A DNA stretch of 64,000 nucleotides from Parapontixanthobacter sp963736595 (GTDB lineage: Bacteria > Pseudomonadota > Alphaproteobacteria > Sphingomonadales > Sphingomonadaceae), in assembly GCA_963736595.1 (NCBI GenBank), contig CAVTPG010000001.1:124001-188000 (forward strand), written 5' to 3'. Below, one piece after another: positions 1 through 8,762 of this stretch (position 1 is its first letter; each line of letters opens with the position of its first letter). The notes beneath the pieces were generated by a model that searched no databases, was not told the origin of the DNA, and saw only the letters and a program-made list of their open reading frames with translations. A program made the translations under genes and the position numbers.

Positions 1-778
1 ATGAACCGGCGGCAGCCTGCTCCGCCGATCCGCTGCCTTCGCGCATTTCGCAAGTCAGCGAGCCGGAACCCATCGAATTGACCTTGCACTTCGCCCGGCC
101 ATAAACGCGTACATCGCCGGAACCCATGATGTTGGCCTCGACTGTTCCGTCCGAGGCAAAGCGCGTATCACCAGAGCCCATAATGTTGACTTCTCCATCG
201 TCGGCCTGAAGGTCGCCCAGTTTCGCGCTGCCTGATCCCGCAACATTGATTTCTAGCCGTTTTGCGCTGCCACTACCCTCGATAGAGCCAGACCCGGCAA
301 TGTTGACCTCAAGTCTCTCTGCGGCGATGTTGCTGGCCGTCAGTGTCCCGGACCCCGCAATGATGAGCTCTGGATTGGCGCCTAGCGCGGATGCCTCCAC
401 ATTGCCCGAACCGGCGATTGTGATGCTATCAGGCGCGGGCATGGCGATCCGCACGGTTACGCGGCCTTTCGTACTCCAGTCCGAATCTTCGCGCGATACT
501 GTCAGAGCATTGCCGTCGCGCTCAAACCGCAGCAAATCCGTAAGCTCTGTGTCGCCTTCGGTATCGATGGAGAGTGTGCTGCTCTCGGTAAGAATGATAT
601 TATCGGGACCGGCGAGGATAAGTTCGGTCGGCGCATCGCCCGTCATATCCAGCTCCGCCAACGGCACACCGTTGCCAATGCCGCCAAAGTTCATATTGCT
701 GTTGCAGCCCGAAACCGCCGCGCCCATTGCCATCGCGGCAGCGGGAGCGATGACTTTAAAAAATGTGTGAAATTTCAT
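1..778 (-). CDS. Head GIN domain (DUF2807) lipoprotein, 3' end cut by window
   Basis: The minus-strand frame is open from an ATG at 778 through the window edge without a stop, so the C-terminus is missing. A perfect AGGAGG lies just upstream of the ATG. The N-terminus is a lipoprotein signal peptide ending in the lipobox VSGC, so the product should be anchored in an envelope membrane. From about residue 100 onward short blocks such as NVAGSGS, NIMGSGD and SMGSGS recur about every 18-20 residues, the pattern of the GIN/DUF2807 family, which folds as a right-handed beta helix. The molecular role of this family is not established. The next gene, carD, reads the same way but a hairpin separates them. 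Confidence 0.8.
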   Translation of the reverse strand, partial: MKFHTFFKVIAPAAAMAMGAAVSGCNSNMNFGGIGNGVPLAELDMTGDAPTELILAGPDNIILTESSTLSIDTEGDTELTDLLRFERDGNALTVSREDSDWSTKGRVTVRIAMPAPDSITIAGSGNVEASALGANPELIIAGSGTLTASNIAAERLEVNIAGSGSIEGSGSAKRLEINVAGSGSAKLGDLQADDGEVNIMGSGDTRFASDGTVEANIMGSGDVRVYGRAKCKVNSMGSGSLTCEMREGSGSAEQAAAGS

Positions 779-849
779 ACTGGCCTCCTGATATTGCGTA
801 TTGCTGACATAATACAGCATTGAGGCAATGCCAAGGCGACAAATGAAAA

Positions 850-871
850 GGGCCGCTCAAATGAGCGACCC
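850..871 (-). terminator. Hairpin terminator after carD
   Basis: GGTCGCTC and GAGCGGCC form a stem with one mismatch around a short A/T loop, and on the minus strand it is followed by CTTTTCATTT. It lies between the carD stop codon and the GIN lipoprotein gene, which suits an intrinsic terminator of carD. Confidence 0.6.
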
Positions 872-899
872 TGATCGTGTGTTATCGAGCGTTGGTCGA

Positions 900-1433
900 T
901 CAATCCTCGTCGGGATTGTCGTAATATTGCGGCGCGTGTTCGCGCAGGATTTCGAGGATTTTTTCCAGAGCCGTCGGCTCGTCCGTCTTTTCCATCGCTG
1001 CGAGTTCGCGCGCCAGGCGGCTGGAAGCGGCTTCGAAAATCTGCCGTTCGGAATAGCTTTGCTCCGGCTGATCGGCGGGGCGGAACAGATCGCGCGTCAC
1101 TTCGGCAATGGATACCAGATCACCTGAATTGATCTTGGCTTCATATTCCTGAGCGCGGCGCGACCACATAGTGCGCTTGACCTTGGGCTTGCCTTTCAGC
1201 GTTTCCATCGCTTCTTTCAGCGTCTTGTCGCTGGACAGTTTACGCATCCCGATCGACTCGATCTTGTTCGTCGGCACACGCAACGTCATGCGCTCTTTTT
1301 CAAACCGCAGGACATACAGTTCAAGCTGCATTCCGGCGATTTCTTCGTTCTGCAATTCGATTACGCGGCCAACGCCGTGCTTGGGATAAACGACATAATC
1401 GCCAACATCGAAGGCCATTGCCTCACTCGCCAT
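900..1433 (-). CDS. carD: CarD-family transcriptional regulator
   Basis: The 177-residue protein opens with the CarD/TRCF RNA-polymerase-interacting domain (FDVGDYVVYPKHGVG) and continues into a helical DNA-binding half (MWSRRAQEYEAKI, then SIAEVTRDLFRP). CarD proteins bind the RNA polymerase beta subunit and stabilise open promoter complexes; in alphaproteobacteria they affect rRNA and housekeeping promoters. Length and domain order match the family. The ATG at 1433 has an AAGGAT-like ribosome site; an internal ATG at 1418 is a weaker alternative. The gene stands alone, with 238 bases of non-coding DNA upstream that presumably hold its promoter and a terminator downstream. Confidence 0.92.
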   Translation of the reverse strand: MASEAMAFDVGDYVVYPKHGVGRVIELQNEEIAGMQLELYVLRFEKERMTLRVPTNKIESIGMRKLSSDKTLKEAMETLKGKPKVKRTMWSRRAQEYEAKINSGDLVSIAEVTRDLFRPADQPEQSYSERQIFEAASSRLARELAAMEKTDEPTALEKILEILREHAPQYYDNPDED

Positions 1434-1671
1434 AGGGTAATCCTTAACTGAATTTTCGGCTCACATTCCTCAATCGCGGGTCATTCCGGCTAAAGCTGCG
1501 CCCTGTTGCGCGACTACGCAATGGGACTGCGAACCGGAATGGCGGATGAGGCTAAACAAGCCTTTTAAAACAAACGGATGCGGATCGGTAAACCGGCGCA
1601 TTGGTAGATTATATAGCACAAGCGCAACAATATTACCACTGCCGAAACTTGTCGCGTCCTGAGCCTTAAGT

Positions 1672-2535
1672 TTACGCTTGCAAACTCCGCTGCCGCTCGC
1701 GCTCGCTTTTTTCTGCCGGCGCGTTCAGCTCGGCACCGATCATCAGGATGTAGGCCGTGAGATACAACCATGTCAGCAGCACAACCACTGCGCCCAGCGA
1801 TCCGTATGTCGCATTGTAATTACCGAAATTGGAGACGTAATAAGCGAAGCCTGCGGTCGTAATCAGCGTGCCGATCGCAAACAGGATCGCGCCGGGCATC
1901 TGATGCTTCCATGCGGGCGGCTCGCGATCGGGGGCAAAGCGAAACAGCAGAAACGCGCCCAACACTGCCGATGCCAATACCACTACATAACTCGCGATTT
2001 TGCCCGGGACGCCAGCCAGCAATCCGGTCGCAGCAATGGCAGCGGCGATAATGCCCGCGCCGACAATCGCGCCCAGTGTTATCGCCAAAGCGAGCAGCGT
2101 CTTGCGGATAAAGCCGCGCTCATCGATCAAGTCATACGCAATATCCAGCGCGGTGACGATCCCGCCTGCCCCATTGCGCGCGCCGAACAGCGCGAAGGCC
2201 AGCGCGACGGCCAGTCCAAAGCCCTTTTTCCCGGCAGAGCTTTGCGTGATCGCTTCAAGCTGATCGGTGATCAGGCTGGCGGCGGACTGCGGCAAAGTGG
2301 TGGCCAGCACGCTGGCATGGCGCGTCACAGTTTCCGTGTCAGCAACCAGCCCATAAAGCAGCACAATCGCACCTAATAAGGGCACCAACGCCAGAAACGC
2401 GTAATACGCAACGCCGGCTGCAACGATGCCGACATTGTCTTTGACGCCTTCGGTATACGCGGTTTTCAGCGCAGCAAACCAGCTTCGCCCGTGGTCGCTT
2501 TTGTCGGCTTGTAATGTGTCTTTATGAGCAGGCAC
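1672..2535 (-). CDS. YihY/virulence factor BrkB family membrane protein
   Basis: The protein has the YihY/BrkB pattern: an amphipathic N-terminal stretch, the signature GVAYYAFLALVPLLGAIV, and about six hydrophobic segments ending at WLYLTAYILMIGAELNA. The biochemical function of the family is unknown (the old assignment to RNase BN is wrong). The open frame extends upstream to 2619 but that would overlap fdxA by 74 bases. The first start after the fdxA stop is the GTG at 2535, giving 287 residues, a normal family length. I prefer it although its ribosome site is weak. It is likely cotranscribed with fdxA. A second family member lies at 58369-59346. Confidence 0.8.
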   Translation of the reverse strand: MPAHKDTLQADKSDHGRSWFAALKTAYTEGVKDNVGIVAAGVAYYAFLALVPLLGAIVLLYGLVADTETVTRHASVLATTLPQSAASLITDQLEAITQSSAGKKGFGLAVALAFALFGARNGAGGIVTALDIAYDLIDERGFIRKTLLALAITLGAIVGAGIIAAAIAATGLLAGVPGKIASYVVVLASAVLGAFLLFRFAPDREPPAWKHQMPGAILFAIGTLITTAGFAYYVSNFGNYNATYGSLGAVVVLLTWLYLTAYILMIGAELNAPAEKSERERQRSLQA

Positions 2536-2545
2536 CGAGCAAGAC

Positions 2546-2884
2546 TTAGTCGCCTTCTCCCGGCGCATCGGTAAAGAATTTCTCGAATTTGCCTTCTTCG
2601 CCTTTATGCTCGTCGGCATCGGCGGGCGGATCTTTCTGCTGCGTAATGTTGGGCCATTCAGCGGATAGCTTGGTGTTCAGCTCCAGCCATTTTTCCAGCC
2701 CGTCTTCGGTATCGGGCAGAATCGCTTCAGCCGGGCATTCCGGCTCACACACGCCGCAATCGATGCATTCGCTGGGGTTGATGACCAGCATCGTTTCGCC
2801 TTCGTAAAAGCAATCGACCGGGCACACTTCGACGCAATCGGTATATTTGCATTTGATGCAGGCATCGGTGACGACATAAGTCAT
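2546..2884 (-). CDS. fdxA: Ferredoxin FdxA, 7Fe type
   Basis: This 112-residue protein is a seven-iron ferredoxin. Cysteines 9, 12, 17, 21 and 25 are followed by 40, 43, 46 and 50, the spacing that binds one [3Fe-4S] and one [4Fe-4S] cluster, and a charged C-terminal extension typical of FdxA follows. It is a soluble electron carrier of the cytoplasm; its partner cannot be deduced here. The ATG at 2884 gives the conserved start MTYVVTDAC; a TTG six codons upstream is less likely. FdxA genes commonly sit near carD in alphaproteobacteria, and here they are separated only by yihY. Confidence 0.93.
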   Translation of the reverse strand: MTYVVTDACIKCKYTDCVEVCPVDCFYEGETMLVINPSECIDCGVCEPECPAEAILPDTEDGLEKWLELNTKLSAEWPNITQQKDPPADADEHKGEEGKFEKFFTDAPGEGD

Positions 2885-2964
2885 TGCGGCGGTGTCCTTC
2901 AACTGGTCTGGCGCTTCAATCCGGCGTGCTATGGCGGAATGCCGCGCAGGGTCAAGTGGCTGCT

Positions 2965-3210
2965 TTATAGCAAACGATAATGATCGCGCGCCTCGGCGGC
3001 GGGACCACGACGTTCGGGCAATGTCATAACTTCCAGTGCGTGGACATCGTTCCCAATCGGCAAAGTCAGGACATCGCCCGGTTTTATGCAGGCGCTGACA
3101 CGCGTGACGCGCTGCCGATTGCAGCGAATATGCCCCTCATCGACCAGATTATGCGCGATGCTGCGTGTGCGGCAAATGCGAAGATAGCAGAGCAGGCGGT
3201 CGATCCGCAT
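2965..3210 (-). CDS. RNA-binding S4 domain protein (Hsp15-like)
   Basis: The protein (81 residues from the ATG at 3210) is essentially one S4 RNA-binding domain: MRIDRLLCYLRICRTR, then VDEGHIRCNRQRV and KPGDVLTLPI. Such small S4 proteins, related to Hsp15/YrfH, bind structured rRNA and in E. coli act on stalled 50S subunits. A TTG at 3237 would overlap the helicase stop as TTGA and add nine residues; the ATG is preferred because family members begin with MRIDKLL. It directly follows the helicase on the same strand, so an RNA-metabolism operon is likely. Confidence 0.85.
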   Translation of the reverse strand: MRIDRLLCYLRICRTRSIAHNLVDEGHIRCNRQRVTRVSACIKPGDVLTLPIGNDVHALEVMTLPERRGPAAEARDHYRLL

Positions 3211-3233
3211 ACTCTCCGGGCCGCACGGTTCGC

Positions 3234-5894
3234 TCAACGCACCAGATCGGCCAATGCGCCGAATGGATTGCCTTCGCCAACGGTTTTGGGCTTGCGCTGT
3301 TTATGCGCAGGTTTGGCGCGCGCTGGTTTGCGCCGCGACGATGGTCGCCATTCCCACTTGTCGGGCGCTGGCGGACCCAATGCGCCTTCGTCCAGTGCCT
3401 TGGCAGGTTGCAGGCGGAACCCGCCGGCTTGCATCAGACGGTGATAGTTTTGCGCTTCCAGCCCGATGGAAATGGGCAATGCCGCATCGAAGGTAAATTT
3501 ACGCGCTGTGGTCTTGCTGCGCGCTTCGTGGGCCGCGCGGAAAACCTTCTCCGCCAGATCGAGGCGGATCGCCTGCTCGCCCGCCGGACGATAGCCGCTT
3601 GGCATTTTGCGAATGTCTTTCAGCACAGGCAGCATCGCATCCTGAACCGGTCGCCGGTCGATGCCGAGTGCATGGAGCAGCTTTCTCGGCGCCGGTTTCA
3701 ATAATGCTGGCACGAAAATATCCAGCGCCCCAAAGGTGACGCCAAGCCGCCGCAAAAATGGCCGCAATTCCTTGGGCAGATGATCGAGACCCGCTTTCTC
3801 GCGAGAGATAAAGCCGTGTCCGCCGACCAGCGTGTGCAGCAACGCGCGCGCTTCGGACCCGGCTTCAGGATCGCGGGTGGCTTCCTGCAATTTTTCGAGC
3901 GGGGTCAGCGGTTCCAACTGCTTGGCGAGCCAGGACGTCAGCGCCGCCATCAGCGCATCACGCGATGCATCGGGCAGCAAAGCAAGGTCGCGTCCCGGCA
4001 GCAACACCGGCTGAATCTGCCCGTCGCGTGGCTCCATCGTGGCCAGCGGGCGGTTTTGCCAATGCACGGCGCTACGCTCCATGGTGACGCCTGCCAAATC
4101 ACTGTCGATCAGTTTGGTCGCGCGCTCAGCCAGGATGCGCGGCAAGGCTTTCTCCGCCGCGGCCAGCAGCATCTTGTGATCGTCATGGCCCGCATTCGGA
4201 TCGACGGCAAAATGAAATCCTTCGAGCCGGCCAATCTCTTCGTCTTCGACCAGCACGACCCCTTCATCGTTCAAGCTGATCGGTAGCAATGCGGCGTCCT
4301 GTCCCAGTGTTTTCATCAGGATAGCGGTCCTTCGGTTTACAAATCTTTCGGTCAGGCGCGCGTGCAGCGCATCTGACAATTTCGCTTCGGCAGCGCGCGC
4401 ACGGGCCGCCATTTCATCGCGCGCCAAGACCCAGTCCGGGCGCTGGCAGATATAGGACCAGCTGCGGATGGCGGCAATGCGCCCTTGTAGCGTGTCGATA
4501 TCGCCTTGCACATTGTCTAATTCAGAGACGCGGGCGGCGACGAAATCCGCGCCAAGATAGCCTTGCGCCAAATCCTGCCACAGCCGCGCGACGAACCGCG
4601 CGTGCATATCCGTGCCCTGGCTGCGGAAATCGGGCAGCGAGCAAGCTTCCCAAAAGCGCCTCACGGAACCAGCGCCTTTAACCGATCGGGTTATACCATC
4701 GTCATGTAATCGCCGCAAAACGGCGAGGTCGATGGATTCAGGAGCGGCGGCAAGTGCATCATGCTGGGGTGCAGCTTCCAGATCGCCGATCAGCACATCG
4801 ACGGTATCGAAGCGCGGCTGGGCATCGCGCCAGAATAGCCGCGTGAGCGGTGCAAAGTGGTGATCCTCGATTGCCGCGATGTCTTCTTCGGTAAATTCGG
4901 GCGCAGGGCCGGATGGGCCGCGCTTGCCTGCTTTTATGGCTCCGGCGAGCACGCCGAATGTCCCGTCGCGTTGATGCCGGCCAGCGCGTCCGGCGATTTG
5001 CGCCATTTCGGCTGGTTGCAAGCGTCGCTGTCGCATCCCGTCGAATTTGGTCAGGCCTGCAAAAGCAACGTGGTTTAAATCGAGGTTCAGGCCCATGCCG
5101 ATGGCATCGGTTGCGACGATATAATCCACTTCACCGGACTGGAACAATTCGACCTGTTTGTTCCGCGTTTCCGGGCTTAGCGCGCCCATAACGACCGCCG
5201 CACCGCCGCGAAACCGCCGCAGCATTTCAGCCACGCCATAAACCTGCTCGGCAGAGAAGGCGACAATCGCGCTGCGTGGAGGCAGGCGCGACAATTTGCG
5301 CGCGCCGATATGTTTAAGCGTAGAAAAGCGCGGGCGCTCAACCATTTCCGCGTCCGGCTCAAGCTGCCGCACCAATGGCGCCAAGGTCGCTGCGCCAAGC
5401 AACATGGTTTCTTCGCGGCCACGTGCATGAAGCAAGCGATCCGTGAAGATATGGCCGCGCTCGCGATCGGCGGCCAGTTGCGCCTCATCCAGCGCCACAA
5501 ACGCAAAGTCGCCTTCCGGCCCACCACCGCCATCGGGTCTGCGCATCGGCATCGCTTCGACCGTACACAGGAAATACCGCGCATTGGGCGGTTCGATCCG
5601 CTGTTCGCCAGTGATTAGCGCGACTTGCGCCTCGCCCTTCATCGCGACCACCCGGTCGTAAACTTCGCGCGCCAGCAAGCGCAGCGGGAAGCCGATCGCG
5701 CCACTCGAATGCGCGCACATCCGCTCGATCGCGAGGTGGGTTTTGCCGGTGTTGGTCGGCCCGAGGACCGCTTTCAGTTTGCTGCCTTCCACATCGGCAA
5801 GATGGCATTCCACCACGGCGCAAGCAACCGCACATTGTTTATACTGAGTTGATACTGGCTTTATATTGGGCCGGGAGACGCATCCCAGAGGCAA
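3234..5894 (-). CDS. SUV3-like DEAD/DExH RNA helicase
   Basis: The open frame encodes up to 886 residues. Near the N-terminus are the Walker A motif GPTNTGKT, the variant Walker B motif LDEAQ, then helicase motifs VATDAIGMGLNLD and QIAGRAGR. This matches mitochondrial SUV3 and its alphaproteobacterial homologues, ATP-dependent RNA helicases linked to RNA turnover. The middle and C-terminal parts are helical and the last 35 residues are rich in Lys, Arg and Pro. The start is uncertain: the longest frame begins with TTG at 5894, whereas homologues begin close to the Walker motif, so GTG codons at 5816, 5813 or 5792 are plausible. The S4 protein gene follows, probably in one operon. Confidence 0.85.
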   Translation of the reverse strand: MPLGCVSRPNIKPVSTQYKQCAVACAVVECHLADVEGSKLKAVLGPTNTGKTHLAIERMCAHSSGAIGFPLRLLAREVYDRVVAMKGEAQVALITGEQRIEPPNARYFLCTVEAMPMRRPDGGGGPEGDFAFVALDEAQLAADRERGHIFTDRLLHARGREETMLLGAATLAPLVRQLEPDAEMVERPRFSTLKHIGARKLSRLPPRSAIVAFSAEQVYGVAEMLRRFRGGAAVVMGALSPETRNKQVELFQSGEVDYIVATDAIGMGLNLDLNHVAFAGLTKFDGMRQRRLQPAEMAQIAGRAGRHQRDGTFGVLAGAIKAGKRGPSGPAPEFTEEDIAAIEDHHFAPLTRLFWRDAQPRFDTVDVLIGDLEAAPQHDALAAAPESIDLAVLRRLHDDGITRSVKGAGSVRRFWEACSLPDFRSQGTDMHARFVARLWQDLAQGYLGADFVAARVSELDNVQGDIDTLQGRIAAIRSWSYICQRPDWVLARDEMAARARAAEAKLSDALHARLTERFVNRRTAILMKTLGQDAALLPISLNDEGVVLVEDEEIGRLEGFHFAVDPNAGHDDHKMLLAAAEKALPRILAERATKLIDSDLAGVTMERSAVHWQNRPLATMEPRDGQIQPVLLPGRDLALLPDASRDALMAALTSWLAKQLEPLTPLEKLQEATRDPEAGSEARALLHTLVGGHGFISREKAGLDHLPKELRPFLRRLGVTFGALDIFVPALLKPAPRKLLHALGIDRRPVQDAMLPVLKDIRKMPSGYRPAGEQAIRLDLAEKVFRAAHEARSKTTARKFTFDAALPISIGLEAQNYHRLMQAGGFRLQPAKALDEGALGPPAPDKWEWRPSSRRKPARAKPAHKQRKPKTVGEGNPFGALADLVR

Positions 5895-5927
5895 TTCACC
5901 GCATCTTCCGCGCAGATCACCGCCAAG

Positions 5928-5943
5928 TTAATGCGATTTTAAC
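5928..5943 (+). promoter_or_regulatory. Perfect CtrA-type box (TTAA-N7-TTAAC)
   Basis: The sequence TTAATGCGATTTTAAC matches the full CtrA consensus TTAA-N7-TTAAC. It lies in the 120-base divergent region between the helicase and the M23 peptidase gene, 72 bases before the peptidase start. CtrA is the cell-cycle response regulator of alphaproteobacteria. Binding is inferred only from the match. Confidence 0.6.
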
Positions 5944-5970
5944 TTTGTTTTTGGATAAAAACTGCCAAAG

Positions 5971-5993
5971 CCGCCCTAATCGTTAACGGGCGG
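5971..5993. repeat. Inverted repeat in the leader of the M23 peptidase gene
   Basis: CCGCCC and GGGCGG form a six-base inverted repeat around an 11-base centre that itself contains the palindrome CGTTAACG. It lies between the CtrA-like box and the ribosome site. It could be an operator or a 5' leader hairpin; there is no T-run to make it a terminator. Confidence 0.35.
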
Positions 5994-6014
5994 GGTGGAG
6001 GTAAGAGGGCGCGT

Positions 6015-7721
6015 TTGGATCGACCGCAATCAGATTTGGATGATGCCGCTCAAGGGAGCGATGAGGGCGAATCTGTGCGCTGGAATGTTGCGCGCGATGG
6101 TAAGCCGCTATCTGCATCCGCCAAGTCAGCGAGCGCTAAAGCAGCCAGTGCCAAACCAGCCAGCGCCAAACCAGCCAATTCGATACCCGCAGAACTTCCC
6201 GCTCAATCAAACACGCCCGTCAAGCAATCTTCGTGGAAGCGACGCGCACGCCTAAGCCGCGACCGGCTGGGCCGCAGACTGGCGACTATCGACTTCGCCC
6301 CCAATCTTGCCGAGGAAATTGGCAGCCGAAAATGGTTTCGCGGAGCCGGAACAATGGTCGCTCTGGTCGCCGTGTCCATCGCGCTATGGCCCGAATTTGC
6401 GCCGCTCGAAGCTGCCACCATCGCGCAGATCGACGAACAGGCGCATGACGAATTCCGCAGCCAGATGATCATGCCATTGGGGCTGGGCGGCGATACTGGC
6501 CGCCGGATGGCCGCAACAGATTCCGTTAGATTGCTGAGAGCCGCGCCTGAGCGCCCGCAATTGCAGCTTCTTGCAACTTATGGGCAAGGTGACACACTGA
6601 CGTCGATGCTGCGCCGTTCAGGACTGGCCGCAGCGCAGGCCGGACAGGCCGAGGATATGATCGGGCGGTCCTTCCCGCTCACCGATATTGCCCCCGGCAC
6701 GCAATTTGCCATCACGCTGGGCCGCCGCGAACAAACCGATCAGCCGCGCCCACTCGATAATCTCACCTTCCGCGCCCGCTTCGACCTTGAAATGTCGCTC
6801 AATCGCACGGACGGGCAATTGGCCGTGGAAAAGCAAATCATCCGCGTCGATGACACGCCTTTGCGCATTCGCGGCCAGGTCGGGGGCAGCCTTTATCGCA
6901 GCGCCCGCGCGGCCGGAGCGCCTGCCAGCGCCATTCAGGCCTATCTGAAAGCGATGGGCGACCATATGGACCTCGGCTCCATCGCATCCTCCGATACATT
7001 CGACATGATCCTGTCCTATCGCCGCGCGGAAACGGGTGAGCGGCAGGCCGGCAAATTGCTGTTTGCAGGCGTGGATCGCGGCGGACAGACCAAGGCGCAA
7101 CTCATGCGCTGGGGCGACAAGCAGGAATTCTTCGATGCATCAGGCACAGGCGAGCAACGCAGCGGCCTGATTGCGCCGGTGCCGGGCAATATGTCGTCAC
7201 GCTATGGTATGCGCCGCCACCCGATTCTGGGCTATAAGCGGATGCACGCGGGCCTCGATTTTCGCGGACGACATGGCACTCCGATCGTGGCCGTAACCGA
7301 TGGCACGGTCAGCGGCGCTGGCCGAATGGGTGGCTGCGGAATTGCCGTTCGCCTAAAGCATGGCGGCGGCCTCTCCACCCGATATTGCCACATGAGCCGG
7401 ATGGCGGTCAGTCGCGGGCAACGCGTGCGGCGCGGGCAAGTGATCGGCTATATCGGCTCCACCGGATTATCGACTGGCCCGCATCTGCATTACGAAATGT
7501 ATCGCGGCGGCAGGCACGTCAATCCGGCGTCGGTCAAATATGTGACGCGTCAGCAATTGAGCCGGGCGGAGCTGGCCCAGTTTCGCAGTAATCTGTCGCG
7601 CTTGAAACAAGTCGCGCCGGGAGCCGCGCTGACGGAAATCGAAACGCAGGCAAAAGAAGCGCCCAAGCCCTTGCGCGAAATCGATCGCCTCAATCAGAAT
7701 CAGGTCAAGCGCGTCGATTAA
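6015..7721 (+). CDS. M23 family metallopeptidase, membrane-anchored
   Basis: The 568-residue protein has a cytoplasmic N-terminal tail with Ala-Ser-Ala-Lys repeats, a basic stretch, one membrane segment near residues 115-130, a long periplasmic region and a C-terminal LytM/M23 domain. Zinc ligands are intact: H411 and D415 in HAGLDF and the HLH at 490-492. It should cut peptidoglycan cross-links in the periplasm. The start is a TTG at 6015 with AGAGGG five bases upstream. Its upstream region carries a CtrA box, so cell-cycle control is likely. It is one of three LytM-type genes in this window (also 19706-20863 and 24066-25277). Confidence 0.85.
   Translation: MDRPQSDLDDAAQGSDEGESVRWNVARDGKPLSASAKSASAKAASAKPASAKPANSIPAELPAQSNTPVKQSSWKRRARLSRDRLGRRLATIDFAPNLAEEIGSRKWFRGAGTMVALVAVSIALWPEFAPLEAATIAQIDEQAHDEFRSQMIMPLGLGGDTGRRMAATDSVRLLRAAPERPQLQLLATYGQGDTLTSMLRRSGLAAAQAGQAEDMIGRSFPLTDIAPGTQFAITLGRREQTDQPRPLDNLTFRARFDLEMSLNRTDGQLAVEKQIIRVDDTPLRIRGQVGGSLYRSARAAGAPASAIQAYLKAMGDHMDLGSIASSDTFDMILSYRRAETGERQAGKLLFAGVDRGGQTKAQLMRWGDKQEFFDASGTGEQRSGLIAPVPGNMSSRYGMRRHPILGYKRMHAGLDFRGRHGTPIVAVTDGTVSGAGRMGGCGIAVRLKHGGGLSTRYCHMSRMAVSRGQRVRRGQVIGYIGSTGLSTGPHLHYEMYRGGRHVNPASVKYVTRQQLSRAELAQFRSNLSRLKQVAPGAALTEIETQAKEAPKPLREIDRLNQNQVKRVD
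6144..6173 (+). repeat. Tandem 15-base repeat inside the M23 gene
   Basis: Two adjacent 15-base copies, GCCAGTGCCAAACCA and GCCAGCGCCAAACCA, encode Ala-Ser-Ala-Lys-Pro units in the cytoplasmic tail, with more degenerate copies just upstream (about 6115-6143). Copy number could vary between strains. Confidence 0.7.
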
Positions 7722-7766
7722 CAGAGGTCTTGCGCGCGATGAGCGAACAGGCCATCAGATTGCGCC

Positions 7767-8762
7767 ATGACTGCTCGCTATCCCGATATTCGAATGCGAC
7801 GCACACGCGCGAAGGCCTGGAGCCGCGCAATGTATCGCGAAACTGTGCTGACTCCGGCGGATTTGATCTGGCCGCTGTTTATCGTGGATGGCCACGGTGT
7901 TGAGCAGCCCATCGACAGCCTGCCGGGCGTATCGCGCTGGTCGGTGGATGGGATTGTGGCGCGCGCGAAGGAAGCCGTGTCGCTCGGCATCCCCTGCGTG
8001 GCGCTTTTCCCGAATACGCAACCTGATCGCCGTAGTGACGATGGCACAGAGGCGCTCAATCCCGACAATCTGATGTGCCGCGCCATTGCTGCAATCAAGC
8101 AAGCTTGTGGCGAGGATATCGGTGTGCTGACCGATGTGGCGCTCGACCCTTATACCGCACATGGACAGGACGGTTTGCTCGACAATTCTGGCTATGTCGC
8201 CAACGATGCGACGGTGGACGTGCTGGTGAAACAAGCGGTCAATCAAGCGGCGGCTGGCGCGGACATTATCGCGCCCTCCGATATGATGGATGGGCGGATC
8301 GGCGCAATCCGCGAGGGGCTGGAAAGCGCAGGCCACGCCAATGTGCAGATCATGTCCTACGCCGCGAAATATGCGAGCGCGTTTTACGGCCCGTTCCGCG
8401 ATGCGGTTGGCTCCGGCGACCTGCTGAAGGGCGACAAGAAAAGCTATCAGATGGACCCGGCCAATGCGGACGAGGCGATGCGCGAAGTGGCACTGGACAT
8501 TGCCGAGGGTGCGGACAGCGTGATGGTCAAACCGGGACTGGCTTACCTCGACATTGTGTACCGGCTGAAAACCCGCTTCGATATTCCCATCTTCGCTTAT
8601 CAGGTAAGCGGCGAATATGCGTTGATCGAAATCGGCGCGAAAGCGGGCGTGGGGGATCGCGACGCGTTGATGATGGAAAAATTGCTGGCGTTCAAACGGG
8701 CCGGATGCAGCGGGATCCTGACGTACCATGCGCGCGATGCTGCAAAGTTGCTCAATGGCTGA
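7767..8762 (+). CDS. hemB: Porphobilinogen synthase (delta-aminolevulinate dehydratase)
   Basis: HemB condenses two 5-aminolevulinate molecules to porphobilinogen in the cytoplasmic tetrapyrrole pathway. The 331-residue protein is full length. The two Schiff-base lysines are visible as K201 in SYAAKYASAFYGPF and K255 in MVKPGLAY. The metal loop reads DVALDPYTAHGQDG and lacks the cysteine triad of zinc enzymes, so it belongs to the magnesium-type class. The stop overlaps the next gene (GNAT) by eight bases, and that gene in turn overlaps the carbonic anhydrase gene, so all three are probably one transcript. Confidence 0.96.
   Translation: MTARYPDIRMRRTRAKAWSRAMYRETVLTPADLIWPLFIVDGHGVEQPIDSLPGVSRWSVDGIVARAKEAVSLGIPCVALFPNTQPDRRSDDGTEALNPDNLMCRAIAAIKQACGEDIGVLTDVALDPYTAHGQDGLLDNSGYVANDATVDVLVKQAVNQAAAGADIIAPSDMMDGRIGAIREGLESAGHANVQIMSYAAKYASAFYGPFRDAVGSGDLLKGDKKSYQMDPANADEAMREVALDIAEGADSVMVKPGLAYLDIVYRLKTRFDIPIFAYQVSGEYALIEIGAKAGVGDRDALMMEKLLAFKRAGCSGILTYHARDAAKLLNG

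Noticed and set aside
1549..1566. Small hairpin AGGCT/AGCCT followed by TTTT on the plus strand
   Set aside because: No plus-strand gene precedes it, and the stem is only five bases; likely chance in the carD upstream region.
1678..2376. Long plus-strand frame opposite the first yihY
   Set aside because: It is rich in Arg, Gln, His and Cys, as expected for antisense translation of a GC-rich gene, and matches no family.
2536..2619. Upstream part of the YihY frame overlapping fdxA
   Set aside because: It is out-of-frame fdxA sequence with Lys/Arg-rich composition and no ribosome site.
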